Source of the DNA: Phycisphaerae bacterium
GTDB lineage: Bacteria; Planctomycetota; Phycisphaerae; UBA1845
Assembly: GCA_029260055.1 (NCBI GenBank)
Contig: JAJDDX010000424.1
Location: forward strand, 24,694 to 88,693
Direction: 5' to 3'
DNA: 64,000 nucleotides
Under the pieces are notes generated by a model. It was not told the DNA's origin. It did not search any database and saw only the letters and a program-made list of their open reading frames with translations. Below are positions 42,194-52,320 of this stretch, piece by piece; position 1 is the first letter of the stretch, and every line of letters begins with the position of its first letter. A program made the translations under genes and the position numbers.

Positions 42194-44503
42194 ATGCCTG
42201 GTTACCTTTCTCGAACGCGCCGGTCGGCGATGCTGTCCGCGTTGGCCTTCAGCTTCATCTTCGCGAATCTTGCGATAGGTTCCGATGGGCACGGACCACC
42301 GGGCACGCGCGACAACCGAATACCCGCCTGCGGCAAGTTGCGATCGCTCATGAGTCGGCCTGACGTGCGTCCGCTGGAGCCACCGGACCCGGCGTACCTC
42401 GAGACTCTGGCTGACACCGATGTCCTGCACTACGTGCTGGATATTGAAGTCAGCGCACTGAGTCCCGGCGGCAGCACCTGTTGGCTTGCGGGAAGTAACG
42501 TCATCTCCATCCAGAGCAAGTCGGCTGCCCTGAGCGAGTTCTCTATTCGGTTGCGGAATCAGTACAGCGTCGATGCTGCGTACATAGACGGCGCGACGGC
42601 TGTGACGGTGACGACCACGAGCGAGACGACGCGCGTGGTGACGCTTGACCGTGTGTACGGGCTCGACGAGACCTTCACGCTGACCATCGAGTACTCCGGG
42701 AATACCGTGCACCTTCCCACGGCTCACGGCTCCATCACGGTGGATACCCAGCCGGACGGCAGGCCGGTCGTCGCCACGCTTTCTCAGCCCTATTACGCTT
42801 ATTCCTGGTGGCCGGTGAAGGAGGGCGATGTGGGCGCACCCGGCGATCACGCCGACAAGGCCACGATGGAGTTTGCGATCACGGCGCCTGACACGATGAG
42901 CGTTCCCTGTAACGGCCTGCTTCAGGGGGTCGACGTGCTGACCGGGAATCGAAAGCGCCATCGTTGGGCGAGCGACTATCCGATCATCCCTTCGCTCGTG
43001 AGTTTTGCCGCGACTGAATACAACACGTGGACCTCGAGCTATTCCCACCCGGGCGGAACGATGCCGGTCGAGTTCTACATCTATCCCGCCTGGGATAACG
43101 CGAGCAACCGCGCCAAATGGGAAAAGTGCGTGGACATGATCGGGGTCTACGCGTCGCTCTTCGGCGAGTATCCGTTCGTCGATGAGAAGTACGGCATCTA
43201 CAACTTCCCGTGGGCCGGCCTGGAGCACCAGACGATGACCGCCCAAGGCGCTGAAGGCGGGTACACCGGCTTCGGCGAGTATCTGACCGCCCACGAACTC
43301 GCCCACCAGTGGTTCGGCGATGCGGTAACGTGCAAGACCTGGAACCATATCTGGCTGAACGAGGGGATCGGGTCGTACGCCGACGCCCTGTGGGAGGAGT
43401 TCAAGTCCGGCGGCAGCCTGGCGGACCTACAGGACACGATGGCGTGGAGACGGCAGTACATCGGGACCAACAGCAGCAGCGTCTACGTGCCGGACATAGA
43501 ACTCGGGGATGAGGGGGAGATCTTCAATCCCGCGACCACCTACTACAAGGGTTCGTGGGCGATGCATATGCTCCGCCGCATGATGGGTGACGAGGCCTTC
43601 TTCACGGCCTTGCGGGCCTATTTCGCGGCGTACGAGTACAAGGCTGCGACGACGGAGGACCTCCAGGCCGTCTTTGAGGGCTACTATCCGGGCGGCGACC
43701 TTAGCTGGTTCTTCAGCGAGTGGATCTACGGGCAAGGGTCTCCCGTCTACAGTTGGGGGTGGGAGGCCGTGGACGTGGGTGGGCGGCATTACGTGTTGCT
43801 GTCGATCGATCAGACGCAATCGGGCGCCTACCCGCGGTTCACCATGCCGATCGACATCGTCGTCGATGGCACGCGCCACGTCGTGTTCAACGACGCCGAT
43901 CCGGAGTACTTCGTCATTCCCGTGGCGTCGGCGCCGTCGACCGTCCAGTTCGACCCAGACGTGTGGATCCTTCGGGGTAGCGCTGGCCAGGCGAGCTACG
44001 TCAGCGGCCCGCCGACGATCGTCGAGACATCGCCGGCTCCCGGCGAGCAAGTGGCGCCCGAAGCGATGGTCGACAGCGTGACCATTACGTTCCACACGAC
44101 GGTGAACCTGACTGCGTCGGATCTGTCGCTTGTCGGCGTGAACACGGGGTCGAAGGCGTTTACGATCGCCTCCGGTACGAACGTCAACCCGGTCGTGTTG
44201 CAGTTGGATTCGCCACTCGGGGTCGACACGTACACACTTACCGTCACCGATGGCGTCTCGAGCTCGATCAGCGGGAGACCGTTGGACGGCGAGATCATCG
44301 ACTCCGACGACGCAGCGTCGCTTCCCTCCGGTGACGGCGTTCCCGGTGGTGATGCGATCATCCGGTTCGTGGTCGTGGGTAGCGCCATACCGGCTGTGTC
44401 CACGTGGGCTCAAGTCGTGATGACACTGCTGATCCTGACAGCCGGCACGCTCGTACTTTCGAAGGAGCCGACGCGACCGCTTGCGGCGGCACAGCCCGAT
44501 TGA
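42194..44503 (+). CDS. Secreted M1-family metallopeptidase with IPTL-CTERM-like tail
   Basis: This 769-residue protein has a signal peptide (SAMLSALAFSFIFANLAIG). Residues about 60-260 form the N-terminal beta domain, and the catalytic domain carries HELAHQW (His367, Glu368, His371) with the third ligand in WLNEG (Glu390), the zinc motif HExxH-18-E. The substrate-binding motif is AGLEHQT in place of the classical GAMEN, as in some bacterial M1 enzymes. A beta domain with Big-like features follows (about 600-720), then the tail IPAVSTWAQVVMTLLILTAG. It should be an envelope-anchored aminopeptidase. The start at 42194 fits the signal peptide. It reads in the same direction as iclR but 230 bp away. 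Confidence 0.88.
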   Translation: MPGYLSRTRRSAMLSALAFSFIFANLAIGSDGHGPPGTRDNRIPACGKLRSLMSRPDVRPLEPPDPAYLETLADTDVLHYVLDIEVSALSPGGSTCWLAGSNVISIQSKSAALSEFSIRLRNQYSVDAAYIDGATAVTVTTTSETTRVVTLDRVYGLDETFTLTIEYSGNTVHLPTAHGSITVDTQPDGRPVVATLSQPYYAYSWWPVKEGDVGAPGDHADKATMEFAITAPDTMSVPCNGLLQGVDVLTGNRKRHRWASDYPIIPSLVSFAATEYNTWTSSYSHPGGTMPVEFYIYPAWDNASNRAKWEKCVDMIGVYASLFGEYPFVDEKYGIYNFPWAGLEHQTMTAQGAEGGYTGFGEYLTAHELAHQWFGDAVTCKTWNHIWLNEGIGSYADALWEEFKSGGSLADLQDTMAWRRQYIGTNSSSVYVPDIELGDEGEIFNPATTYYKGSWAMHMLRRMMGDEAFFTALRAYFAAYEYKAATTEDLQAVFEGYYPGGDLSWFFSEWIYGQGSPVYSWGWEAVDVGGRHYVLLSIDQTQSGAYPRFTMPIDIVVDGTRHVVFNDADPEYFVIPVASAPSTVQFDPDVWILRGSAGQASYVSGPPTIVETSPAPGEQVAPEAMVDSVTITFHTTVNLTASDLSLVGVNTGSKAFTIASGTNVNPVVLQLDSPLGVDTYTLTVTDGVSSSISGRPLDGEIIDSDDAASLPSGDGVPGGDAIIRFVVVGSAIPAVSTWAQVVMTLLILTAGTLVLSKEPTRPLAAAQPD

Positions 44504-44769
44504 CACGGAGCCGCACGACCTCCCCGCGCGGCGACTTTGACCCGCCCACATTGCGAGCATGGCGTGCGCGCCTGGGGCTCACGCGCCTGATGCACCCCGG
44601 CGTTGTCATCGTGCGGAGAGCGCCTGGCCGATCTGCCGTGAGATTGAAGAGTTCGTCACTATCTTCGCACAGCTGCGGTCAGCTTGGGAGTCAGGAATGT
44701 ATGGCGAGGGTCGCGCTGAAGGGGAGGCTGTGCGCTCGGTTCGGGCGTGCGCGCACGGCCCGGTACCGC

Positions 44770-46458
44770 TCAGCCCTTTGCAGCAAGGGATCGAATCGCA
44801 CGGCGAAGACGACGGTGTCGGTCAAAACGGCGTAGGTACTCGGACTCGCACGTTCCGCCCTTGGCTCGCACGACATCCACCAAGGCGCGTTTGTCGCGTA
44901 CGGACCATGTCTTCACTCTCGGTAGGATCAGAAGAAGCGGTGCCCATCGCTGCCACGCCAATCGCTCGCCCGGCGTGAATCCGCGCAACGACCGGAGGCC
45001 GAGAAGCCCGGCTGCCTCCGTCGAACAGGTTCGCAGCGCTTTGTCGCGATCAAAGCCGAAGTGCTGCGAGACGTAGTTCATGATCTCGAGCCCGACATTA
45101 GCCGCCGGCAACACGCCGAGCACATCGTCTCTTCGCTCACCCAACTCGTAAAAGACATTCGCCGAGGCCAGCTCCCTCAACGTGGGAATCGTGGAGCGAT
45201 GGGCGGGGTCCTTCTTCATGGCGCGGAGTTCCTCGCGCATGATGCGCTTGACTACGGTGTCGCGCGGGCGAAATCCCAACTTCTGATAGAACCACCACGC
45301 ACCGGAGCGAAGTCCGTCGTCATTATCTTCGCCGAGTTGGCTCGGCTCGATCGTGAACGTGTCGACATTGAGCATGTGTTTTGCGACCGCCAGCGCGCGG
45401 GCAAACATGAACGCGGACTCGCCTCCGCGGAATGTGTCGAACACCGTGTAAGCGATCTCGGCGGATTCGAACAGGGCGGCAGCCGCCCCATATCCTACTG
45501 GTACGCCGTTTTTCAGCATGACGTACCCGTACAAGGTCTCCAGCAAGAGGCGCCGTTCGGGAATCAGGCCGATGTACGCGAACTGAAGCCCGTTACCGCA
45601 GTCGGCGAGTCGGACGTCGTTCTTGTCGCCGTATGCGAAGGCGTCCAGGTCGCGGCTGCGCACGACCATCGCCGAACGTGCCAGGTCGACGATCTTCGCG
45701 CCTTCGCGTGAGGAAAGTGACCTTACGGAGAGCGGTGGCAGGGCGATGGCTGCGGGCAACGAGGGTCGTCCGCGCTGAAGAGGTCCGGCTTGATGCGCCG
45801 TCGGGAGTCCGGCGTACTTTTCTTGTGTTCGGGCCGGTGTATTCGGCCCGGGCGATAGGCGCAGCGGGATGTCCAACTGTTCATAGAGCAACTCGTGCAT
45901 GAAGCTGCTCATCTTCATTTGTCCGAACCGTTGTATGAGGAAGGCGGCGTCCGTTTCGTGCGGCGCTTTGAGGCGCTGAATCCACGCGCGCGTTTCGAAT
46001 CCGCATTCGTCGAGGGCCGGCGTTTCGCAGTAAAGCGCCAGCAGGGGCAGCAGCGCCTCGATCTTGTCTGTATTCTCGAACTCCTTCCAGTCGACCGCGA
46101 GGTGCGCACCCCATCGCCGCGCGAGCCAACATGCCGTTTGAGCATAGAAGGAGAAGTGGATCGGCGTGCCGGCGATGCCGCTGTCGGCAAGCGTGGCGGC
46201 AAACCGCCGCAGATCGCTGCGCGCGTCGAACCCGTCCAGCATGCGCTCCACCTGCGCGAGCAGTTGGGCGTCATCCGGGTATGCCCGCAGGAAGCAGAGC
46301 GCGTCGTGAAGGATGCCTACGTCTCGCGCTGATGGCAGATGGCGATTCTGCAACAGCGTCAGCAGCTCGCACTTACGAACTGCGGCGTCATCTCCATAGT
46401 TCGCCTTGCCGCGATCGAGCTTCCTGAGGATTGCTGAAACGCTTTGGCGTTTGGCCAT
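44770..46458 (-). CDS. GNAT-like protein of unknown function
   Basis: This 562-residue protein is cytoplasmic. The N-terminal 230 residues are helical and Trp/Leu-rich (FYAQTACWLARRWGAHLAVD). Residues about 300-410 have the look of a GNAT acetyltransferase: YVMLKNGVPVGYGAAAALFE, a segment RGGESAFMFARAL near the acetyl-CoA loop position, and WWFYQKLGFRPRDTVV at the end. The C-terminal part (YVSQHFGFDRDKALRT) is again helical. The substrate is unknown. The ATG at 46458 directly follows AAGGA with a second GGAG further upstream. The gene is convergent with the M1 peptidase gene. Confidence 0.6.
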   Translation of the reverse strand: MAKRQSVSAILRKLDRGKANYGDDAAVRKCELLTLLQNRHLPSARDVGILHDALCFLRAYPDDAQLLAQVERMLDGFDARSDLRRFAATLADSGIAGTPIHFSFYAQTACWLARRWGAHLAVDWKEFENTDKIEALLPLLALYCETPALDECGFETRAWIQRLKAPHETDAAFLIQRFGQMKMSSFMHELLYEQLDIPLRLSPGPNTPARTQEKYAGLPTAHQAGPLQRGRPSLPAAIALPPLSVRSLSSREGAKIVDLARSAMVVRSRDLDAFAYGDKNDVRLADCGNGLQFAYIGLIPERRLLLETLYGYVMLKNGVPVGYGAAAALFESAEIAYTVFDTFRGGESAFMFARALAVAKHMLNVDTFTIEPSQLGEDNDDGLRSGAWWFYQKLGFRPRDTVVKRIMREELRAMKKDPAHRSTIPTLRELASANVFYELGERRDDVLGVLPAANVGLEIMNYVSQHFGFDRDKALRTCSTEAAGLLGLRSLRGFTPGERLAWQRWAPLLLILPRVKTWSVRDKRALVDVVRAKGGTCESEYLRRFDRHRRLRRAIRSLAAKG

Positions 46459-46610
46459 TCCTTCTACTCCGGAGTTGTCGGCACAGCCGGCCGATGGCCG
46501 CCTGCGCAGAACATCCATGACCCGGTCGCTGTGCGCTGCGATCCGGCGTCCTCCGGAAGAATGTACAATGCCTCGCGTGCGGCCTCAAACCGGTTTCGGT
46601 GTGTGCCGCA

Positions 46611-49600
46611 TCATTCCGCGAGAAAGCTACGCTCAAAGGCGGAGAAGTCGGCGAGGTCTACATCGCTGTCGGCATCGAAGTCGAACGCCGCAAGGCAATC
46701 CTGGACCACGATCCCCGGCTGCGTCGGCGCCGGCGTGGAAGCGGGCCCGGCCATGCAGTCCTGGAACAGTGCGTAGTCGCTGTGATCCACGGTCCCGCCG
46801 CAGTCCAGGTCGCCGTGTTGACACGCGGTCAGAACGACCGTCGTCGGAAGATAGGCGACGCGTACGTAGGCCGCGCCGATGACGGAATCGAACTGACCGG
46901 TGACGTTGGCGGCCGACAGGATTTCGAACGTGGTGCCTGTTGTCGGTTGGAACTCGTCGAGAAGCGTCACTTCGAGCGTCCCGGCGAGGTTCGCCGTCTC
47001 CGAGATGTCGAGTACGTCGTATTCCGTGCCTGGCACCAGTCCGCCGAGTTCGATGGCGAGTGTGGCGGTTGCGGCCTGTGTGTAGTCACCGTCGACAGTG
47101 AGCGTGCCGGCTGAGTTGCCCGGCGCGACGGCGCCGGCCGTGCTGACCACTTCGCCGATGACCGTGCCTTCACCGCTGAGTCCGCCGCTCTCCAGCAGTA
47201 CCCGTCCGCCGCTTACGCGGAGCGTGCCGTCGACGGTCGTCATGCCGGATGTCTGTTGATAGTCACCGTTGCATGTAAGCTGGCGCGCCGCCTCCACGGC
47301 GACTTGGCCGGTGTTCTCGAACAAGTGTGCGTCGTTGATCGTCATCCCGCCGGCGCCGGTGACTTCCAGTCGCCCGCGGTTTTCGATTCCGGTTTCCACT
47401 GGATTGATCGTCAGCGCGCCTGCGTGGTCGCTTCGTATCGTGCCTTCGTTGGTGACGGCGGCGGTGATTCGGCCGCGGCCGCGGATCGTCTGATCAGGGC
47501 CGATGGTCAGCGTGTCGCCGGCGCCGGTGGAGACGGTGGCGATGGTGTCTTGCATGTGAACTTCGCCCGCACCCGCGAGCGTGACCTTCTCGTCGACATG
47601 CAGCACGGTCGTGGTGGTTGCTCCGTTGCCCACTTCGATCGTACCTTCGTTGGTCAACTGCGAACCGGTCACGGTCATCGTACGGTTCGTTTGTACGCGG
47701 ATCAGTCCGAGGTTCGTGAGGTCTTCGAGGCCGCTGTCTTCGGCGAGGAACATGCCGGTGCCCGAGGTGTCGAGAACGCCACCAAGTATCGCGGCGCCCA
47801 GCTCGAGATTCACCTCGCCGTCGTCGGCGAGGATTGTGCCTCCGGTGTTGTCGACCGTGATCGCCTCGATCTCGATCCTGGCGTTGTTCGTCGCTTCGAT
47901 CAGTCCCGTGTTGGTCTTGTCCGTGGCGTTGAGGTGCAGAACGGCGTTGTTGGCGTAGTCTGAGCGGACCGTCCCGTGATTAACCAGGGAGGCGGCGATG
48001 ACGCCTCGGCCGTGGATGGTGTGGCCGGCCTCATTGGTGAGCGAGGCGCCCGCGTCGGTCGACAGGGTCGCGATGCTGTCGCGCATAGAGAGGTCGCCGG
48101 ACCCTCCGAGCGGCATGCTCGAACTGAAGTTCATGGTCGTTGTGGTGGAGGAGCCGACCCCGAGTTCGATGGTGCCTTCGTTGACCAGGGAGGTTCCCGC
48201 AGACGTCAGTGTGTCGTTTGTGTTTACGCGCAGCAACCCGAGGTTGACTACGTCCCGTACCGTACTGTCTTCGGCGAGTATCAGGCCGGTCGCGCCAGTG
48301 TTCAGGGTGCCGCCGACGATCGTTGCGCCCAACTCGAGGTTAATCTCGCCGTCGGACGCAAGAAGTGTGCCGCCCGTGTTGTCGAGGGTGATCGTCTCGA
48401 TCTCCATGCGGGCGCCGCCGGTGACTTCGATCAGGCTCGGATTCGCCTTGTCCGTATCGATCAGTCTCAAGGTGTGATTGGGCGCATAGTCCGACCGGAT
48501 CGTCCCCTCATTCGTCAGGGCGGCTGAGATGATGCCTCGGCCGTGGATTGTGTGTCCGGCCTGATTCGTAAGCGTGGCACCGATGCCGGTGGACACGGTT
48601 GCGACGCTGTCGCGCAGGTATACTGCGCCGGCTCCGCCGAGCAGGATTTCCCCATCGAAGTTCAACAGGGATGACGCGGACGATCCGACGCCCAATTCGA
48701 TCGCGCCGGCGTTGGCCAGCGACGAGCCGGACACGTTGAGTGTGCCGCCCGTCGCGACACGAACCAGTCCCGAGTTGACCATGTCGATGATCGTGCCTTC
48801 CTCGACGAATATCAGGCCGTCCACACCGGTGTCGAATGTCCCGTCGACGATGGTCGCTCCCAGCTCGAGGTTGATCTCACCGTCGTCGGCGCGGAGCGTA
48901 CCGCCGGTGTTAGCGACGGTGATCGACTCAATCTCCATCCGGGCGCCATTCGTCGTTTCGAACAGGTTCGTGTTGGCCTTGTCGTTGCCGTTCAATCGCA
49001 GCAGGCTGTTGGTGCCGGTATCGGATCGAACGACTCCGTGGTTGGTCAGGGCGGCGGAGATCACGCCTTGGCCGTGGATCGTGTGCCCCGCCTCGTTCGT
49101 GAGCCCGCCGGTGTCACCGGTCGATACGATCGCCTGCGTGTCGCGCAAGTTTATCTGGCCCGTTCCCTGCAGGAGTATGGGCGTTTCGAAGATCATCACT
49201 GGCGCTGCGGACGATCCGACTCCGAGTTCGATGACTCCATTGTTCGCGAGCGTCGAACCGTGAACACTTACGGTGTCGCTGGTGTCGACGCGGAAGAGGC
49301 CTAAGTTCGTGATGTCGGAAATGGCGCACTGCTCGCCGAGAATCAGCCCGGTCGCGCCTGTGTCGAGGGTGCCGCCAACGATCGTTGCGCCCAGTTCGAG
49401 GTTGATCTCGCCGTCGGTTGCAAGCAGTGTGCCGGCGGTGTTGTCTATTGTGATCGTCTCGATCTCCATGCGGGCGCCGCCGGTGACCTCGATCATGCTG
49501 GGATTCCTCTTGTCATTTTCGGTCAACCTCAGGAGGTGGTTGGGGCCATAGTCCGACCGGATGATTCCTTCGTTCGTCAGAGCTGCCGGGATGACGCCTC

Positions 49601-52145
49601 GGCCGTGGATGGTATGGCCGGGCTGGTTCGTGAGTGTCGCACCGACGCCGGTCGCCACCGTGGCGACCGTGTTGCGCATGAATAGATCGCCCGTTCCGCC
49701 GAGCAAGAGGTGGGAACCGACATTGAGTGCTGCCGTCGAACTCGCTGCGGAGCCGAGTTCTATGGAGCCATCGTTGGCGAGCGAGGATCCGGTCGCTGCC
49801 AGCGTGCCGCCGGTGGCGACTCGAAGAAGGCCCAAGTTAGTCACGTCGGTAATGGCTCCGTTCTCGACCAGGATCAGGCCGTCGACTCCGGTCGCCAGCG
49901 TCCCGTCGACGATGCTCGCTCCCAGTTCGAGGTTGATCTCACCGTCATCGGCCAGCAGTGTTCCGCCGGTGTTGGTGATCGTGATCGCCTCGATTTCCAT
50001 GCGGGCGCCGTTTGTGGTTTCGAACACGCCGCCGTTGATCTTGTCTTCACCGTTCAGTCGCAACAAGTGGCTGGTGCCGTAGTCCGATCGAACGACTCCG
50101 GCGTTGATCAAGGCGGCATCGATGACGCCTCGACCGTGGATCGTGTGCCCGGCGGCGTGCGTTAGCACTCCACCTCCGCTCGTCGAGATCGTCGCGTTGG
50201 TATCGAGAAGGTCGACCGCCCCTGATCCGGTGAGCGCGACATCTGCTGCGAAGGTCAGGGTGGTGGAAGTGGACGCGCCGGTGCCGACAGCGATCGTACC
50301 GTGGTTCTCGACCAGCGGTCCGAACAGTGTCAGACCGCGGGCCACCAATACCTGAATGAGCCCGTCGGGCGCGTTGAGGATGTTGCCGTCGATGGCGGAG
50401 TCCACTGAACTGGCGACCACATCTCCGGTGTTGGCGAGTCCGTCGCAGCGTGCAAGCGTCAGGGTGAACGCGTCAAGATCAAGCACCGCGTCTGGGGCGT
50501 CGATCCGCGCGTTCTGAATGACGAGCGACGTGTCCAGCGTGACGTCGTCGGTGTCGGTGGCGAGGACGGCCGTCTCGGTGATGGTGTTCGGCACGTCATT
50601 CGGCGTCCACAGGCTCGAGCTGCTCCAGACACCGCTTCCGCCGAACCAAGTCCGCGGCTCCTGCGCGGGTGGGTTGAAGCACGGGTCGCAGGCATCGCCA
50701 ATGGCATCGAAATCGGCGTCAGCTTGGTCGGTGTTGAAGTCGTCCGGGCAGTTGTCGCACACGTCGTTCACGAGATCTGCGTCCGTGTCGGGGAGGTCGG
50801 GATCGCAGCAATCACCGATGCTGTCGCCATCGGCGTCGGCCTGGTCGGTGTTTGAGATCGTGACACAGTTGTCGCAGGCGTCGCCGAACTCATCGCCGTC
50901 ACCATCCATTTGGCCCGGGTTGCCGTCGTTCGGGCAGTTGTCGCAGACGTCTCCTACGTCGTCCTGTTCGGCATCCGCCTGGTCCGTGTTGGCATCGGCA
51001 GGGCAGTTGTCGCAGGCGTCGCCTACGTCATCTGCGTCGACGTCCTCTTGAGCCGGGTTGTCGTCGTCCGGACAGTTGTCACAGACGTCGCCGAGAGCGT
51101 CCTGGTCGGCGTTGTCCTGGGCGGGGTTGGGGTCAACGGGGCAATTGTCGACGTCGTCCGGCACGCCGTCACGATCCTCATCGGTCGGCATGAACGACAC
51201 CGCCGCGAACGAATGTCCGATGCAGTCGCCCACGATCGGAGCGTCGGGTCCGCCAAGTGCCTGCGAGAGGAAGGTGATGTACGTGACCGGCGGCGTCACG
51301 AAGGATGCCAGATCGATATCCACCGCATCATAGAGGTTGTCGTTAGCGAACGGGCCGAGGGTTCCCTGCCAGGCATTGCCGGCCGCCACGGTCCCGGGCA
51401 GCACGCCCCCGACGGGCGTACCGCTGAGATAGAACTCGTCGATCAGGTTCTCCTGCCCGTCCTGGGCTTCGAGGAAGAAGTGCAGATCGCCGTGATGATA
51501 GGTCTCGCTGAGGGTCAGGGTGGCGGAAGCACCACCGGTGCCGTTCGAGACGTAACCTCGCCACAGGTCGACGACGCGCACGGGCGATCCCGGGATCCAG
51601 TAGACCGTCAGCAGGGACAGTCCCTGGCCATAGGCGGCTGCGTCGTTGCCGACCGGTCCACTGTTCACCTCGGCGAACTGGTTCAAACCACCGTGCAGGA
51701 CCAGGCCGGTGACGTCCGCCATGAACGCAGCCGCTCCATCCTTGCCCCAGGTGCAATCATCGTCGGCGGAGCCAATCAGATCGCCGGTTACCGCGGTTCC
51801 GTTGATTCGAATGTCATCCGTCGCCGGGATCGGCCCATCCAGATAGAAGACCCACATGGCGTACGACGCCACGGGCGAGGCGCCGGCCGGTAGTCCCGGC
51901 ATCGTCACCATCGAGAGCCCGGGAGCTGGGATGATCCCCAGCGTGCGCGTGGGTATCGCGGCGGAGACGAAGTCCGCGCCCTCCAAACTGAACGTCTCAA
52001 ACGGGACGGAGGAAATGCCGGTCTGGGCAACGTACGCCGCCGGATCGCCCAGCCGCGCTGCCCCCGGGAGGTCAGCCCCGAGCGCAATGCCGCACAATGC
52101 AAGCTGCAGAGCCGCTGATGAAGCGAAAAGCCGTCTGGCAAACAT
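46611..52145 (-). CDS. Giant secreted repeat protein with dockerin-like end
   Basis: This 1844-residue protein has a signal peptide (LFASSAALQLALCGIALGA). The first 310 residues resemble DUF3344-type domains (DDIRINGTAVTGDLIG, GLSLLVTVYW-like LSLLTVYWIP). Thrombospondin type 3-like calcium repeats follow (about 315-490; DNCPDDDNPAQEDVDADD type). A beta-helix region starts near WFGGSGVWSSSSLW and includes six 177-residue repeats (about 665-1555) with GHTIHGRGVI as landmark. Autotransporter-like edges follow (GAVAPGNSAGTLTVDGDY). The end has a split dockerin-like pair (DLDCGGTVDHSDYALFQ; FDADSDVDLADFSAF). It is probably a fibrous surface or extracellular-scaffold protein. The ATG at 52145 has AAGGAC upstream. 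Confidence 0.85.
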   Translation of the reverse strand: MFARRLFASSAALQLALCGIALGADLPGAARLGDPAAYVAQTGISSVPFETFSLEGADFVSAAIPTRTLGIIPAPGLSMVTMPGLPAGASPVASYAMWVFYLDGPIPATDDIRINGTAVTGDLIGSADDDCTWGKDGAAAFMADVTGLVLHGGLNQFAEVNSGPVGNDAAAYGQGLSLLTVYWIPGSPVRVVDLWRGYVSNGTGGASATLTLSETYHHGDLHFFLEAQDGQENLIDEFYLSGTPVGGVLPGTVAAGNAWQGTLGPFANDNLYDAVDIDLASFVTPPVTYITFLSQALGGPDAPIVGDCIGHSFAAVSFMPTDEDRDGVPDDVDNCPVDPNPAQDNADQDALGDVCDNCPDDDNPAQEDVDADDVGDACDNCPADANTDQADAEQDDVGDVCDNCPNDGNPGQMDGDGDEFGDACDNCVTISNTDQADADGDSIGDCCDPDLPDTDADLVNDVCDNCPDDFNTDQADADFDAIGDACDPCFNPPAQEPRTWFGGSGVWSSSSLWTPNDVPNTITETAVLATDTDDVTLDTSLVIQNARIDAPDAVLDLDAFTLTLARCDGLANTGDVVASSVDSAIDGNILNAPDGLIQVLVARGLTLFGPLVENHGTIAVGTGASTSTTLTFAADVALTGSGAVDLLDTNATISTSGGGVLTHAAGHTIHGRGVIDAALINAGVVRSDYGTSHLLRLNGEDKINGGVFETTNGARMEIEAITITNTGGTLLADDGEINLELGASIVDGTLATGVDGLILVENGAITDVTNLGLLRVATGGTLAATGSSLANDGSIELGSAASSTAALNVGSHLLLGGTGDLFMRNTVATVATGVGATLTNQPGHTIHGRGVIPAALTNEGIIRSDYGPNHLLRLTENDKRNPSMIEVTGGARMEIETITIDNTAGTLLATDGEINLELGATIVGGTLDTGATGLILGEQCAISDITNLGLFRVDTSDTVSVHGSTLANNGVIELGVGSSAAPVMIFETPILLQGTGQINLRDTQAIVSTGDTGGLTNEAGHTIHGQGVISAALTNHGVVRSDTGTNSLLRLNGNDKANTNLFETTNGARMEIESITVANTGGTLRADDGEINLELGATIVDGTFDTGVDGLIFVEEGTIIDMVNSGLVRVATGGTLNVSGSSLANAGAIELGVGSSASSLLNFDGEILLGGAGAVYLRDSVATVSTGIGATLTNQAGHTIHGRGIISAALTNEGTIRSDYAPNHTLRLIDTDKANPSLIEVTGGARMEIETITLDNTGGTLLASDGEINLELGATIVGGTLNTGATGLILAEDSTVRDVVNLGLLRVNTNDTLTSAGTSLVNEGTIELGVGSSTTTTMNFSSSMPLGGSGDLSMRDSIATLSTDAGASLTNEAGHTIHGRGVIAASLVNHGTVRSDYANNAVLHLNATDKTNTGLIEATNNARIEIEAITVDNTGGTILADDGEVNLELGAAILGGVLDTSGTGMFLAEDSGLEDLTNLGLIRVQTNRTMTVTGSQLTNEGTIEVGNGATTTTVLHVDEKVTLAGAGEVHMQDTIATVSTGAGDTLTIGPDQTIRGRGRITAAVTNEGTIRSDHAGALTINPVETGIENRGRLEVTGAGGMTINDAHLFENTGQVAVEAARQLTCNGDYQQTSGMTTVDGTLRVSGGRVLLESGGLSGEGTVIGEVVSTAGAVAPGNSAGTLTVDGDYTQAATATLAIELGGLVPGTEYDVLDISETANLAGTLEVTLLDEFQPTTGTTFEILSAANVTGQFDSVIGAAYVRVAYLPTTVVLTACQHGDLDCGGTVDHSDYALFQDCMAGPASTPAPTQPGIVVQDCLAAFDFDADSDVDLADFSAFERSFLAE
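47479..50150 (-). repeat. Six coding repeats spaced exactly 531 bp
   Basis: The landmark encoding HTIHG starts (plus-strand coordinates) at 47479, 48010, 48541, 49072, 49603 and 50134, so every interval is 531 bp (177 codons). The unit at 47479 is degenerate (QTIRGRG). Units 1, 3 and 5 share FETTNGARMEIE-like wording, while units 2 and 4 share IEVTGGARMEIETI, so subtypes alternate. Confidence 0.9.
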
Positions 52146-52320
52146 GTCGAATGTCCTTTCTGTGGGCCCGTGGCGTTACCGCGCCGGGCGGCTGCGACTG
52201 GTCAGCTACCCGCGTTGACGCGGTTCTTCCCGCCCTTGAATCGTTGTCGCGGTGGAGGTCGTTTCTGAAAAAAAATATGCCGTAGCTGATTCCGGGCGGG
52301 CATGGCGGTATATTGGGAGC

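Noticed and set aside
47479..50150. Possible CRISPR or satellite array
   Set aside because: The repeats are 531 bp, coding throughout and without spacers.
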